DNA of 64,000 nucleotides from Flavobacterium tructae (GCF_002217475.1 NZ_MUHH01000032.1:1-64000), one strand, 5' to 3'; shown: positions 43,676-52,675, numbered from the stretch's first letter. Notes: generated by a model from the sequence alone, not told the origin. Made by a program: numbers and translations.

Positions 43676-46210
43676 TTATTTCTTTTTTGCAGCTGGTTTT
43701 TTTGCAGGTGCTTTTTTTGCAGTTGTAGCTTTCTTTTTGGTTGCAGCTTTTTTAGCCGGTGTTTTTTTAGCCGGTGTTTTCTTGGCAATCATTTCCTGAA
43801 CTTCTTCCAATGTTAATTTCGTAGCATCAACCTCTTTACTCAGTTCAATTTTGATTTTTCCTTTTGTGATTACAGAGCGACCCCAACGTGCCTTTTCAAC
43901 CAAAATCCCTTCTTCTTCCCAGTTGTGAAGCACTTTATCAATGTTCTTCTGTAATTTATCTTCAATTAATTCCTCAACATCTGCCTGAGATAAATTATCA
44001 AAATTATACTTCTTGCTTACGTTCACAAAAAGGCCATTCCATTTAATGAACGGACCAAAACGTCCCACTCCTTTTTGAACCGGTTCGCCTTTATATGTTG
44101 CAATTGGTGCATCTGCAAGTGCTTTTTCATCGATCAGTTCCTGCGCTCTTTCTTTTGAAACACTTAAAGGATCTTCTCCTCTTGGCAACGAAATAAAAAC
44201 ACTTCCATGACGTACGTATGGACCGTAACGACCGTTATTCACTTCCACTTCTTCTCCTTTGTATTCTCCTAAACTTTTAGGAAGTAAAAACAAATTCAAA
44301 GCATCTTCCAGTGTAATACTTCCGATATTCTGATCGGCCATTAAACTGGCGAATTTTTTATCTTCATCGTCCGCTTCTCCAATCTGAGCCATTGGACCAA
44401 ATTTCCCTAAACGAACTGAAACTTGTCTTCCGTCAGCATCTTTTCCTAAAATTCTCTCTCCGCTTTCACGCTCAGCATTTGCCTCAACTTCTTTTACATT
44501 TGGATGGAATTTATTGTAGAATTCCTGCATCATGGTTGCCCAGTCAATATTTCCTTCGGCAATTTCATCAAAATCCTGTTCTACTTTTGCGGTAAAGTTA
44601 TAGTCCAGAATATTTCCAAAGTTCTTCACTAAGAAATCAGTAACGATTGTTCCGATATCTGTTGGAACCAGTTTCCCTTTGTCGGAACCTGTATTTTCTT
44701 TTAACAGCTTCTCTCCCACTTTACTATTTTGCAAGGTCAGTTGCGTGTAATTACGTTCCTGTCCTTCCAGAGTTCCCTTTTCAACATAGTTTCTGTTGAT
44801 AATAGTAGAAATTGTTGGTGCATAGGTAGACGGACGACCGATTCCTAATTCTTCTAATTTCTTCACCAGAGAAGCCTCTGTATAACGTGCCGGAGGTCTT
44901 GAATATCTTTCGGTCGCTGTAATATAATTGTTTGCTAATTTTTCGTTTACTTTTAAAGCCGGCAACATCCCCTCTTGTTCTTCCTCATCATCATCATGTC
45001 CTTCTAAGTATACTTTTAAGAATCCTTCAAAAAGTAAAACTTCACCTGAAGCTGTAAAAATCTCATCATGATTGTTTGCTTCGATTTTTACATTGGTTCT
45101 TTCCAATTGTGCATCACTCATTTGTGAAGCTAATGTTCTTTTCCAGATCAAATCATACAAACGAGCCTGATCGCGGTCGATATTCACCGTATGACGAGAC
45201 ATATCGGTAGGACGGATTGCCTCGTGCGCTTCCTGAGCTCCCTTGTTTTTATTGGCAAAAGTTCTCGGTTTAGAAAATTCTTTTCCGTATGATTTTATAA
45301 TTTCAGCTTCAGCAGCACTCATAGCCTCCGCAGAAAGATTCACACTATCCGTTCTCATATAGGTAATCAATCCGGCCTCGTACAAACGTTGTGCTAACTG
45401 CATGGTGATTCCAACCGGCAAATACAATTTTCTCGCCGCTTCCTGTTGCAGGGTCGAAGTGGTAAAAGGTGCTGTTGGTGATTTCTTGGTAGGCTTCGTT
45501 TCTAGATCGGCTACCTGATATTGAGATCCGATATTTTTATTTAAAAAATCTTCGGCTTCTTTTTTAGTATTAAAGTTCTTTGGCAATTTTGCTTTAAAAG
45601 CTTTCCCTGCCTCATTTACAAATTCTGCAACAATAGAATAAGTTGCCACTGCATTAAAGTTCTGAATTTCACGTTCACGTTCTACAATCAAACGAACAGA
45701 AACGGATTGCACACGACCAGCAGACAAACCTCCTTTAATTTTTCTCCACAATACCGGAGACAATTCATAACCTACTAAACGATCCAGAACACGACGTGCC
45801 TGTTGTGCGTTTACCAGATTATAATCTATTTCTCTTGGATTGTCGATTGCTTTAAGAATCGCAGTCTTTGTAATTTCGTGAAAAACAATTCTTTTGGTTT
45901 TTTTAGTATCCAGTTTCAATTCTTCCGCCAGGTGCCAGGAAATAGCCTCCCCCTCGCGGTCCTCATCGCTCGCTAACCAAACCATATCGGCATTCTTAGA
46001 TAGTGTTTTCAGCTTGCTTACCAGGGCTTTTTTATCCGAAGAGACTTCATATTTAGGCTTAAAACCATTCTCAACATCCACTCCTATTTCCTTTGATGGT
46101 AAGTCCGCTATGTGACCGTAACTCGACTCTACCTGAAAATCACTTCCTAAAAATTTCTCTATCGTTTTCGCCTTTGCAGGGGACTCCACTATTACTAAAT
46201 TCTTTGCCAT
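43676..46210 (-). CDS. topA: DNA topoisomerase I
   Basis: 844 residues from MAKNLVIVESPAKAKTIEKFLG, the Toprim start. Type IA features follow: SDEDREGEAISWHL, the active-site region LITYMRTDSVNLS, and two C-terminal topoisomerase repeats (GRYGPYVRHG and GRFGPFIKW). A lysine/alanine/proline tail (about 805-844, AKKTPAKKTPAKK...) likely adds DNA affinity, a common Bacteroidota feature. It relaxes negative supercoils. A 7-residue upstream extension is not used. The minus-strand TACTTTTG at 46229-46236 could be its -7 box. Confidence 0.97.
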   Translation of the reverse strand: MAKNLVIVESPAKAKTIEKFLGSDFQVESSYGHIADLPSKEIGVDVENGFKPKYEVSSDKKALVSKLKTLSKNADMVWLASDEDREGEAISWHLAEELKLDTKKTKRIVFHEITKTAILKAIDNPREIDYNLVNAQQARRVLDRLVGYELSPVLWRKIKGGLSAGRVQSVSVRLIVEREREIQNFNAVATYSIVAEFVNEAGKAFKAKLPKNFNTKKEAEDFLNKNIGSQYQVADLETKPTKKSPTAPFTTSTLQQEAARKLYLPVGITMQLAQRLYEAGLITYMRTDSVNLSAEAMSAAEAEIIKSYGKEFSKPRTFANKNKGAQEAHEAIRPTDMSRHTVNIDRDQARLYDLIWKRTLASQMSDAQLERTNVKIEANNHDEIFTASGEVLLFEGFLKVYLEGHDDDEEEQEGMLPALKVNEKLANNYITATERYSRPPARYTEASLVKKLEELGIGRPSTYAPTISTIINRNYVEKGTLEGQERNYTQLTLQNSKVGEKLLKENTGSDKGKLVPTDIGTIVTDFLVKNFGNILDYNFTAKVEQDFDEIAEGNIDWATMMQEFYNKFHPNVKEVEANAERESGERILGKDADGRQVSVRLGKFGPMAQIGEADDEDKKFASLMADQNIGSITLEDALNLFLLPKSLGEYKGEEVEVNNGRYGPYVRHGSVFISLPRGEDPLSVSKERAQELIDEKALADAPIATYKGEPVQKGVGRFGPFIKWNGLFVNVSKKYNFDNLSQADVEELIEDKLQKNIDKVLHNWEEEGILVEKARWGRSVITKGKIKIELSKEVDATKLTLEEVQEMIAKKTPAKKTPAKKAATKKKATTAKKAPAKKPAAKKK

Positions 46211-46369
46211 TGCTCTATTTTTCTGCAACAAAAGTATCTATTTTTTTTAAATATCTACTCCGTGAACTCATTTTTGAGTTATTTTAGTATTATGTTTCCT
46301 AAAATTGCAGATTTATCTGTAATCCCACTTCATACATATATAGGTATAACTTTTTGGATTGCAGATGCT

Positions 46370-46436
46370 GATTGTTGATTCTAGATTGTTGATTTCAAAT
46401 CACAGATTGCAGAATTACAAAATCAAAAATCTTTTC
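46370..46436. repeat. Simple GATTGTTGATT-type repeat patch
   Basis: ATTGTTGATTCTAGATTGTTG and CACAGATTGCAGAATTACAAA words between topA and miaB; related in style to other intergenic patches in the window. The TTG of the miaB promoter lies just beyond it. Confidence 0.45.
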
Positions 46437-46445
46437 TCTGCCATC

Positions 46446-46477
46446 TTGTCACATTCTCCCCATTTACATTATCTTTG
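46446..46477 (+). promoter_or_regulatory. Consensus Bacteroidota promoter of miaB
   Basis: TTG at 46446-46448, 21 bases, then TATCTTTG at 46470-46477. The start codon follows 18 bases after the box, implying a very short leader. Confidence 0.8.
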
Positions 46478-46494
46478 CACTTTGAAATTATACA

Positions 46495-47940
46495 ATGGAA
46501 AAGATTATTGAGGAAAGTAAACAAGGCGAAAGTCTCGTTTTGGAAAACAAACCTGAGAATACTAAAAAACTTTTTATTGAAAGTTACGGTTGTGCGATGA
46601 ATTTTTCGGACAGCGAAATTGTAGCTTCCATTTTATCTGAAAACGGATTTAACACCACACAAACTCTTGAAGACGCCGATTTGGTTCTGGTAAACACCTG
46701 CTCGATTCGAGACAAGGCAGAACAGACTATTCGCAAACGTCTGGAAAAATATAATGCTGTAAAGCGCATCAATCCGAAAATGAAAGTGGGCGTTCTGGGC
46801 TGTATGGCCGAACGTTTGAAAAGTCAGTTTTTGGAGGAAGAGAAAATAGTCGATCTTGTTGTTGGACCTGATGCTTACAAAGATCTGCCGAATTTATTAG
46901 CTGAAGTTGACGAAGGACGTGATGCCATCAATGTAATTTTATCAAAAGAAGAAACTTACGGAGATATTTCACCTGTTCGTTTGATGAGTAATGGTATTAC
47001 TGCTCTGGTTTCGATTACCCGAGGCTGTGATAACATGTGTACCTTTTGCGTTGTACCTTTTACACGCGGACGTGAACGCAGCCGTGAACCACAAAGTATC
47101 ATGAATGAAATTCAGGATTTATGGAGCAAAGGCTTTAAAGAAATTACACTTTTAGGTCAAAATGTCGACAGTTATCTTTGGTACGGAGGCGGATTAAAAA
47201 AGGATTTTGTAAATGCTTCTGAAATGCAAAAAGCAACAGCCGTTGATTTCGATCAGTTGCTGGAAATGGTTGCCGTTGGTTTTCCAAAAATGCGCATCCG
47301 CTTTTCGACTTCAAATCCACAGGATATGCATGAGAGTGTATTGCATGTTATTGCCAAACATCCTAATATCTGCAAACACATTCACTTACCGGTTCAGTCG
47401 GGAAGTAACAGAATTTTAAAAGAAATGAACCGTCTGCACACTCGTGAAGAATACATGACTTTGATTGATAAAATCAGAGCAATCATTCCGAATGCATCGA
47501 TTTCACAAGATATGATTGCCGGTTTTCCAACAGAAACCGAACAAGATCACCAAGACACTATGAGTTTAATGGAATATGTGAAATATAATTTCGGTTATAT
47601 GTATTCGTACTCTGAGCGTCCCGGAACTTTGGCAGGAAGAAAAATGGAAGATGATGTTGCTGAAGAAACCAAAGCCAGAAGATTACAGGAAATTGTTGAC
47701 CTACAGCAAAAACATGCCTGGTTTAGAAGCGAAGAATTTGTTGGACAGGTTGTAGAAGTTCTGGTAGAGAAAGTTTCAAAAAAATCAAAAGAAGAATTCT
47801 CAGGAAGAAATTCGCAAAGTATCACAGTAGTTTTCCCTAAAGAAGATTATAAAATTGGAGACTTTGTAAATGTAAAAATCGAAAGCTGTACCTCAGGTAC
47901 CTTGAAAGGAAAAGCTGTTGGGTTGAGTAGCATGAATTAA
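46495..47940 (+). CDS. miaB: tRNA-2-methylthio-N6-dimethylallyladenosine synthase
   Basis: 481 residues. MiaB adds a methylthio group to i6A37 of tRNAs reading U-starting codons. The N-terminal UPF0004 domain has three cluster cysteines (C33 in ESYGCAMN, C69 in NTCS, C103 in GCMA). The radical-SAM cluster binds C178, C182 and C185 in RGCDNMCTFC. A C-terminal TRAM domain ends the protein. Full length for the family. It heads a plus-strand gene series. Confidence 0.96.
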   Translation: MEKIIEESKQGESLVLENKPENTKKLFIESYGCAMNFSDSEIVASILSENGFNTTQTLEDADLVLVNTCSIRDKAEQTIRKRLEKYNAVKRINPKMKVGVLGCMAERLKSQFLEEEKIVDLVVGPDAYKDLPNLLAEVDEGRDAINVILSKEETYGDISPVRLMSNGITALVSITRGCDNMCTFCVVPFTRGRERSREPQSIMNEIQDLWSKGFKEITLLGQNVDSYLWYGGGLKKDFVNASEMQKATAVDFDQLLEMVAVGFPKMRIRFSTSNPQDMHESVLHVIAKHPNICKHIHLPVQSGSNRILKEMNRLHTREEYMTLIDKIRAIIPNASISQDMIAGFPTETEQDHQDTMSLMEYVKYNFGYMYSYSERPGTLAGRKMEDDVAEETKARRLQEIVDLQQKHAWFRSEEFVGQVVEVLVEKVSKKSKEEFSGRNSQSITVVFPKEDYKIGDFVNVKIESCTSGTLKGKAVGLSSMN

Positions 47941-47945
47941 GTTTT

Positions 47946-48015
47946 TTTTGCCACAGATTAATGAAATTAAAATGATTTTTTGAGTTATTTTTCTTACTTT
48001 TAGATCTGTGATAAA
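47946..48015. repeat. Left repeat of the GxxExxY cassette
   Basis: TTTTGCCACAGATTAATGAA at the left is the inverted partner of the unit at 48407-48437. Its own end carries ATCTGTGATAAAA (48004-48016), so it can also fold on itself. Confidence 0.75.
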
Positions 48016-48024
48016 AAACTACTC

Positions 48025-48396
48025 ATGCAGCATTACAGAGAAAAAGAAACATATAAGATTATCGGAATTTGTATGGAAGTACACCGAAATCTTGGTCCGG
48101 GATTGTTAGAAATAATTTATAAAGACGCTTTAGAATTAGAATTTAAAGAACAAAATATTTCTTTTGAAAGAGAAAAGGAATATTCAATTGAATACAAAGG
48201 AAAAATTTTACCTCACAGATTTTATGCAGATTTTATAATCAATCAAGATATTGTTTTAGAGGTTAAAGCAATCAAAGAATTTTCAAATGAACATATTGCT
48301 CAGATTATAAATTATATAAAACTATCCAATTCAGAAGTAGGATTGTTAGTCAATTTTCAAACAAAATCACTTCAATACAAAAGATATATTATATAA
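48025..48396 (+). CDS. GxxExxY protein (PD-(D/E)XK nuclease-like)
   Basis: 123 residues. The family motif is GLLEIIY (residues 26-32) in NLGPGLLEIIYKDALELEF. A PD-(D/E)XK-type core is visible as FYADFIINQDIVLEVKA (D69, E79, K81) followed by QIINYIKLS (Q93). Family members are widespread small proteins with no proven role; the nuclease-superfamily fold is known from family assignment, and activity is inferred. The gene is bounded on both sides by inverted CCACAGATTA repeats and separates miaB from the sigma-54 activator, so it looks like a mobile or once-mobile cassette. Confidence 0.88.
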   Translation: MQHYREKETYKIIGICMEVHRNLGPGLLEIIYKDALELEFKEQNISFEREKEYSIEYKGKILPHRFYADFIINQDIVLEVKAIKEFSNEHIAQIINYIKLSNSEVGLLVNFQTKSLQYKRYII

Positions 48397-48402
48397 ATTA
48401 GC

Positions 48403-48437
48403 AAATCTTCGTTAATCATTTTAATCTGTGGCAAAAG
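48403..48437. repeat. Right repeat of the GxxExxY cassette
   Basis: TTAATCATTTTAATCTGTGG then CAAAAG; its reverse complement begins CTTTTGCCACAGATTAAAAT, matching the left repeat and the units at 5.9, 23.26 and 55.3 kb. Confidence 0.75.
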
Positions 48438-48449
48438 ACAAAAACACAC

Positions 48450-49703
48450 ATGGAAACAGTTCAAGCAATAAAACAACGATTTGAGATTATTGGTAATGAC
48501 CCAAAATTAAATCGCGCCATTGAAAAAGCCATTCAGGTTGCTCCAACAGATATTTCGGTTATGGTAACTGGGGAAAGTGGTGTTGGTAAAGAAAACATTC
48601 CAAGAATTATACATTCGCTTTCACACAGAAAGCATGGTAAATATATTGCAGTAAACTGCGGAGCCATTCCGGAAGGAACTATTGACAGTGAACTTTTCGG
48701 ACACGAAAAAGGGGCCTTTACAGGAGCAACAAGCACTCGTGAAGGGTATTTTGAAGTAGCTGACGGAGGAACTATTTTTCTGGATGAAGTTGGAGAATTA
48801 CCTTTAACTACTCAGGTTCGTTTGCTTCGTGTACTTGAAAATGGTGAGTTTATTAAAGTAGGTTCGTCGCAAGTTCAGAAAACGAATGTTAGAATCGTGG
48901 CAGCTACAAACGTGAACCTGTTCAATGCAATCGAAAAAGGAAAATTCCGTGAAGATTTATATTATCGTTTAACGACTGTCGAAATTACTTTACCGCCATT
49001 GCGTGAAAGAAACGATGACATTCATTTGTTGTTCCGAAAATTCGTAGCCGACTTTGCGCACAAATACAAAATGCCTCCATTAAAATTAGACGATGATGCG
49101 GTACAGCTTCTTCAGAAATTCAGATGGAACGGAAACATTCGTCAATTGCGAAATGTGGCCGAACAGATCTCGGTTCTGGAAACCAATCGCGATATTTCAT
49201 CAGCTACTTTACAATCGTATTTACCTACTGAAGGAAGCAGTCTGCCTTCTGTTATTAACGATAGTAAAAAAGAAAGTGATTTCAGCACCGAAAGAGACAT
49301 CTTATACAAAGTGCTTTTTGATATGAAAAGCGATCTGAACGATTTGAAAAAACTCACTTTAGAACTGATGAAAAATGGCACAAAAGTGCAAGACATCAAT
49401 CCGAATTTAATTCAGAAAATATATGGCTCTCAGGAAAATGAAAGCGAAATAGACTTTGAAGAAGAACCAAGAACTGCTGTAATGACACCTACTCCACGCG
49501 AGGACAATTATCAGATGCAGGACGACAATTATCTGTTTGCGGAAACCATTGAAGAAGAAGAGGTGCTGCGTTTAGAACAGAAAGAAATCGAAATGATCAA
49601 AAAGTCACTAGAAAAAAATAAAGGAAAACGAAAAGCTGCTGCAGACGAATTAGGCATTTCAGAACGAACTTTATATAGAAAAATTAAACAATTCGATTTA
49701 TAA
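48450..49703 (+). CDS. Sigma-54-dependent transcriptional activator
   Basis: 417 residues. An AAA+ activator domain begins almost at once: Walker A GESGVGKE (41-48), the sigma-54 contact loop GAFTGA (88-93), Walker B TIFLDEVGEL (about 108-117) and PPLRERNDDI. A C-terminal Fis-type helix-turn-helix follows (KGKRKAAADELGISERTLYRKIKQFDL). There is no N-terminal receiver or sensor domain, so control of its activity is not obvious. Target genes unknown. Its natural leader is displaced by the GxxExxY cassette, whose right repeat ends 12 bases before the start. Confidence 0.93.
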   Translation: METVQAIKQRFEIIGNDPKLNRAIEKAIQVAPTDISVMVTGESGVGKENIPRIIHSLSHRKHGKYIAVNCGAIPEGTIDSELFGHEKGAFTGATSTREGYFEVADGGTIFLDEVGELPLTTQVRLLRVLENGEFIKVGSSQVQKTNVRIVAATNVNLFNAIEKGKFREDLYYRLTTVEITLPPLRERNDDIHLLFRKFVADFAHKYKMPPLKLDDDAVQLLQKFRWNGNIRQLRNVAEQISVLETNRDISSATLQSYLPTEGSSLPSVINDSKKESDFSTERDILYKVLFDMKSDLNDLKKLTLELMKNGTKVQDINPNLIQKIYGSQENESEIDFEEEPRTAVMTPTPREDNYQMQDDNYLFAETIEEEEVLRLEQKEIEMIKKSLEKNKGKRKAAADELGISERTLYRKIKQFDL

Positions 49704-49739
49704 AAATAAATAATTCTCAAATTTTAAATTCCTGGTTTA

Positions 49740-49875
49740 AAACCTGAGACAAAAAAATAAAATCCAAATTGCTTCGCCGATGCGCCAGCACTCAAATCCA
49801 AATTGTTATATTTGAAAAAAAATGGGATTCCCTAAAAACTTGGAATTTGGAATTTGAGATTTGGAATTTACCCTC
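49740..49875. repeat. Low-complexity GGAATTTGGAATTT patch
   Basis: Tandem TTGGAATTTGGAATTTGAGA words (49842-49870) and AAATCCAAATTG words before them fill the gap ahead of lptE. An in-frame upward extension of lptE would translate this patch and is rejected. Confidence 0.5.
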
Positions 49876-49885
49876 AATTGATATT

Positions 49886-50389
49886 ATGAAAAAAATATAT
49901 TCTTTATTAGCCTTAATGAGCTTGTTCATGCTAAGCGGTTGTTCTGTTTACAACTTTACAGGAACAGGAAACATCGATGCCAAAACTTTTCAGGTCAACT
50001 TTTTTCAAAATAATGCTGATTTAATTGAACCGGGAATTGATCGAACTTTTACATTGACCCTACAAGATTTAATTCAAAATCAAACCAATTTAAACCTGGT
50101 AAGTAATAGTGGTGATTTAGTTTACGAAGGAGAAATTGTAGATTACAGAACCACACCAATGACCGCAACTGCCGATCAGGGAGCTTTTCAAAACCGTTTA
50201 AGTATTCGTGTACATGTGAGGTTTACCAATAAAAAGAAGGAAAAAGACGATTTCGAAAAAACATTTGAATTTTACTATGATTTCCCAGGACAGGGACTAC
50301 CTACCGGAGCTACTCTAAATACAGCTATTCAGGTTATTTTTGAAAGAATCACACAAGATATTTTTAACGAGTCACTAGCAAAATGGTAA
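49886..50389 (+). CDS. lptE: LptE-like LPS-assembly lipoprotein
   Basis: 167 residues from MKKIYSLLALMSLFMLSGC, a lipoprotein signal with Cys at 19. The body has the LptE pattern: FTLTLQDLIQNQTNLNLVSNSGDLVYEGEIVDYRTTPMT, later FQNRLSIRVHVRFTN and FERITQDIFNESLAKW. It would plug the LptD barrel in the outer membrane for lipopolysaccharide insertion. The start is set at the lipoprotein Met, 39 codons inside the longest frame. Confidence 0.85.
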   Translation: MKKIYSLLALMSLFMLSGCSVYNFTGTGNIDAKTFQVNFFQNNADLIEPGIDRTFTLTLQDLIQNQTNLNLVSNSGDLVYEGEIVDYRTTPMTATADQGAFQNRLSIRVHVRFTNKKKEKDDFEKTFEFYYDFPGQGLPTGATLNTAIQVIFERITQDIFNESLAKW

Positions 50390-50410
50390 TTAGCTTTTCT
50401 GTCGAATCAT

Positions 50411-50490
50411 TAAAACTTTTAAGCGTCTAATCGATTAAACAGTGAAACAAATAAACAATTAACCCCATAAACGATTAAACAATAGAATAA
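50411..50490. repeat. AAACGATTAAACAATT-type repeat patch
   Basis: Irregular repeats of CGATTAAAC, AAACAATTAA and similar words run right up to the start codon of the TPR gene. Spacing is too short and uneven for a CRISPR array. Confidence 0.45.
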
Positions 50491-51831
50491 ATGAATGTAA
50501 CCGATTATACCTACTTAATGAACAAGCCTGATGCTATTACCGAAAAGCAGGCAGAAGCATTGGGAAGCGTTTTGAATGAATTTCCTTATTTTCAAAGTGC
50601 AAGAGCCTTGCGCTTAAAAGGACTTTACGATCAAAACAGTTTTAAGTATAATTATGCGTTAAAAGTCACAGCAGCTCATACTACGGATCGTACCGTTTTA
50701 TTTGATTTTATTACTTCTGAATCTTTCACTTCAATTCAAAGTGAATATTACGATAAGAAACTTAGAGACCTTATGGAAATTAAAGTTTTTGACAGTGAGA
50801 TCGTATCCTTTGAAGAAGTCAAAAAAGCACCGGAAGTACGTGTTAATCCAATCGAGCAATCTATTTTGGATTCTATAAAAGAAGCTGCAACAGTAACTTT
50901 TGAAGAACCTGTAAAAGGAGAAGAAAAACCTGTCAATCAATTTATTGAACAATCAATACTAGATTCTGCACAAGAAGCAGCAGCTGTAACCTTTGAAGAG
51001 CCGGTAAAAACAATAGAAAAAGCTGTTGAATCTGTTTCAGAACAATTTATTGTTGCCGAGCCTGTAGAAGTTGCTCCAATCATTTTAGAAGAACCTGCAA
51101 AAATCGAGCAAACGGAAACAGAGTTGACGGAACAACAACCTGTATTACCTCCAACCAAAGAGCCGACACCAACTTTCTTTGATGAAATCGTTGAGGAAGA
51201 AATTCAGGAAATAAAACCAGAGGTTAAAGAAGTAAAAGTCAACCCAGTTGAGCAATCGATATTAAATTCTATAAAAGAAGCAACGACGGTTGTTTCCGAA
51301 CAACCTGAATTAATCGAGGAACCAAAAGAAGCCGAAGTTCCTGAGAGTGTAAAAACAGCAGAAGAAAATCTGGAAATAGGACAGCCTTTGGATTTTTCTG
51401 TTAACGAAAAACATTCTTTTCAGGAATGGCTGCAATTAGCCAGAACGGAACCAATTGACAGAAGCGAAGAAACTTCACCCGAAATAAAAGAGCCCGAAAA
51501 AGTAACGGAATCTCCAACAGTAACGGAATCAATTGAAGAAGAGAAAAAGAAAAAAGCAGAATTGATCGATAAATTCATCGAAACCAATCCGAAGATCTCT
51601 CCTATCAAACAAACTGCAATAACGCAGACCGTACAATCAGACCTAAGCAAAGAAGATAATTCTTACTTAATGACAGAAACTTTGGCCAGAGTATATTTGG
51701 AACAAAAAAAATACACCAAAGCAATACAAGCATATGAAATATTAATTTTGAAATATCCAGAAAAAATTAGTTTCTTTGCAGACCGTATTTCGGATATAAA
51801 GATTTTACAACAAAATAACAATAATATTTAA
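50491..51831 (+). CDS. TPR-containing protein with internal repeats
   Basis: 446 residues, no signal peptide. The N-terminal ~110 residues are helical (MNVTDYTYLMNKPDAITEKQ...FPYFQSARALRLKGLY). The acidic, proline-rich middle contains three copies of NPxEQSILDSxKEAATVTFEEP (about 119-142, 151-173 and 251-270). The C-terminus (about 395-440, LARVYLEQKKYTKAIQAYEILILKYPEK) is a tetratricopeptide repeat. Function unknown; cytoplasmic scaffold is a guess. It lies between lptE and secG, three bases from the latter. Confidence 0.75.
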   Translation: MNVTDYTYLMNKPDAITEKQAEALGSVLNEFPYFQSARALRLKGLYDQNSFKYNYALKVTAAHTTDRTVLFDFITSESFTSIQSEYYDKKLRDLMEIKVFDSEIVSFEEVKKAPEVRVNPIEQSILDSIKEAATVTFEEPVKGEEKPVNQFIEQSILDSAQEAAAVTFEEPVKTIEKAVESVSEQFIVAEPVEVAPIILEEPAKIEQTETELTEQQPVLPPTKEPTPTFFDEIVEEEIQEIKPEVKEVKVNPVEQSILNSIKEATTVVSEQPELIEEPKEAEVPESVKTAEENLEIGQPLDFSVNEKHSFQEWLQLARTEPIDRSEETSPEIKEPEKVTESPTVTESIEEEKKKKAELIDKFIETNPKISPIKQTAITQTVQSDLSKEDNSYLMTETLARVYLEQKKYTKAIQAYEILILKYPEKISFFADRISDIKILQQNNNNI

Positions 51832-51834
51832 ACA

Positions 51835-52173
51835 ATGAGTACATTTTCAATTTTCTTAGTTTTAATCACAATAGTTTGTTTTCTATTGATCGTAGTAATC
51901 ATGGTTCAAAACCCTAAAGGAGGCGGATTGTCTTCTACAATCAGCGGAACTCAAATGTTAGGTGGAGTACAAAAAACAACTGACTTTTTAGACAAAAGTA
52001 CTTGGACATTGGCTACTATTTTAATTGCTTTAATTTTACTTTCTAGCTTAAGCTTTACAGGATCATTAAGCGACAGTGACTCTAAAATCATTGAAAAAAC
52101 TGAAGCGCCTGCTGCTACACCAGCTGCTCCTGCTCAACAAACACCTGCTCCGGCAACGCCTGCAGCTAAATAA
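51835..52173 (+). CDS. secG: Preprotein translocase subunit SecG
   Basis: 112 residues. Two membrane helices (FSIFLVLITIVCFLLIVVIMVQ and TWTLATILIALILLSSLSFTG) flank NPKGGGLSSTISGTQMLGGVQKTTDFLDKSTW, the SecG signature. An alanine/proline-rich cytoplasmic tail follows. It is the auxiliary subunit of the SecYEG channel. Directly downstream of the TPR gene, and terminated by a hairpin. Confidence 0.94.
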   Translation: MSTFSIFLVLITIVCFLLIVVIMVQNPKGGGLSSTISGTQMLGGVQKTTDFLDKSTWTLATILIALILLSSLSFTGSLSDSDSKIIEKTEAPAATPAAPAQQTPAPATPAAK

Positions 52174-52192
52174 TACATTTCAATATCACTAT

Positions 52193-52228
52193 AAAATGCC
52201 AGCCTGTCAAAAGCTGGCATTTTTTTTA
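52193..52228 (+). terminator. Terminator after secG
   Basis: AAAATGCCAGC / GCTGGCATTTT stem and a run of eight T, 20 bases after the secG stop. It separates secG from groES. Confidence 0.9.
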
Positions 52229-52253
52229 AGAAATAATGTCAGTTTTACCAGCA

Positions 52254-52270
52254 TGGCACAGTTTCTGAAA
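52254..52270 (+). promoter_or_regulatory. Possible sigma-54-type promoter of groES
   Basis: TGGCACAGTTTCTGAA resembles the -24/-12 element (TGGCAC-N5-TTGCA) with a good -24 half and an imperfect -12 half, about 60 bases before groES. No CIRCE repeat is present. An ATGTCAG word precedes it at 52236-52242. Confidence 0.3.
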
Positions 52271-52317
52271 GTTTCTAGAACATTAAAAAAACGTATAACC
52301 TAATAATATAATAAATC

Positions 52318-52593
52318 ATGGCGTTAAACATAAAACCGCTTTCAGACCGCGTACTTATAGAGCCTGTTGCAGCTGAAACTAAAACTGCATCAGGAATCTT
52401 TATTCCAGATACTGCCAAAGAGAAACCACAAAAAGGAACTGTAGTTGCAGTAGGAAACGGATCTAAAGATCACACTATGACTGTAAAAGTGGGCGACACT
52501 GTTCTATATGGTAAATATGCAGGAACAGAATTAAAACTGGAAGGAACTGATTATTTGATCATGCGTGAAGATGATATCCTTGCGATTATCTAA
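52318..52593 (+). CDS. groES: Co-chaperonin GroES
   Basis: 91 residues, the usual length. It starts [40 protein letters not shown], where the mobile loop is [11 protein letters not shown], and ends [13 protein letters not shown]. It caps the GroEL barrel. Normally groEL follows closely; here 580 bases with a four-helix-bundle gene and repeats lie in between. Confidence 0.97.
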   Translation: MALNIKPLSDRVLIEPVAAETKTASGIFIPDTAKEKPQKGTVVAVGNGSKDHTMTVKVGDTVLYGKYAGTELKLEGTDYLIMREDDILAII

Positions 52594-52603
52594 AATGGCC
52601 GTA

Positions 52604-52667
52604 AGCTATAAGCTTTAAGCTGTAGGCTTTTCAGAAAGCTTAAAGCCTATTGCCTAAAGCTTAAAGC
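52604..52667. repeat. Left 50-bp direct repeat of the four-helix-bundle cassette
   Basis: 52618-52667 (AGCTGTAGGCTTTTCAGAAA... to ...CTTAAAGC) is repeated at 53046-53095 with 48 of 50 bases identical. Each copy is itself an imperfect palindrome of AAGCTTTAAGC and GCTTAAAGC words. It ends 8 bases before the start of the inserted gene. Confidence 0.9.
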
Positions 52668-52675
52668 TACAAAAA

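Noticed and set aside
50411-50490. Possible CRISPR-like repeat
   Set aside because: Words such as AAACGATTAAAC recur at 8-15 base spacing without constant repeat or spacer length, and there are no cas genes.
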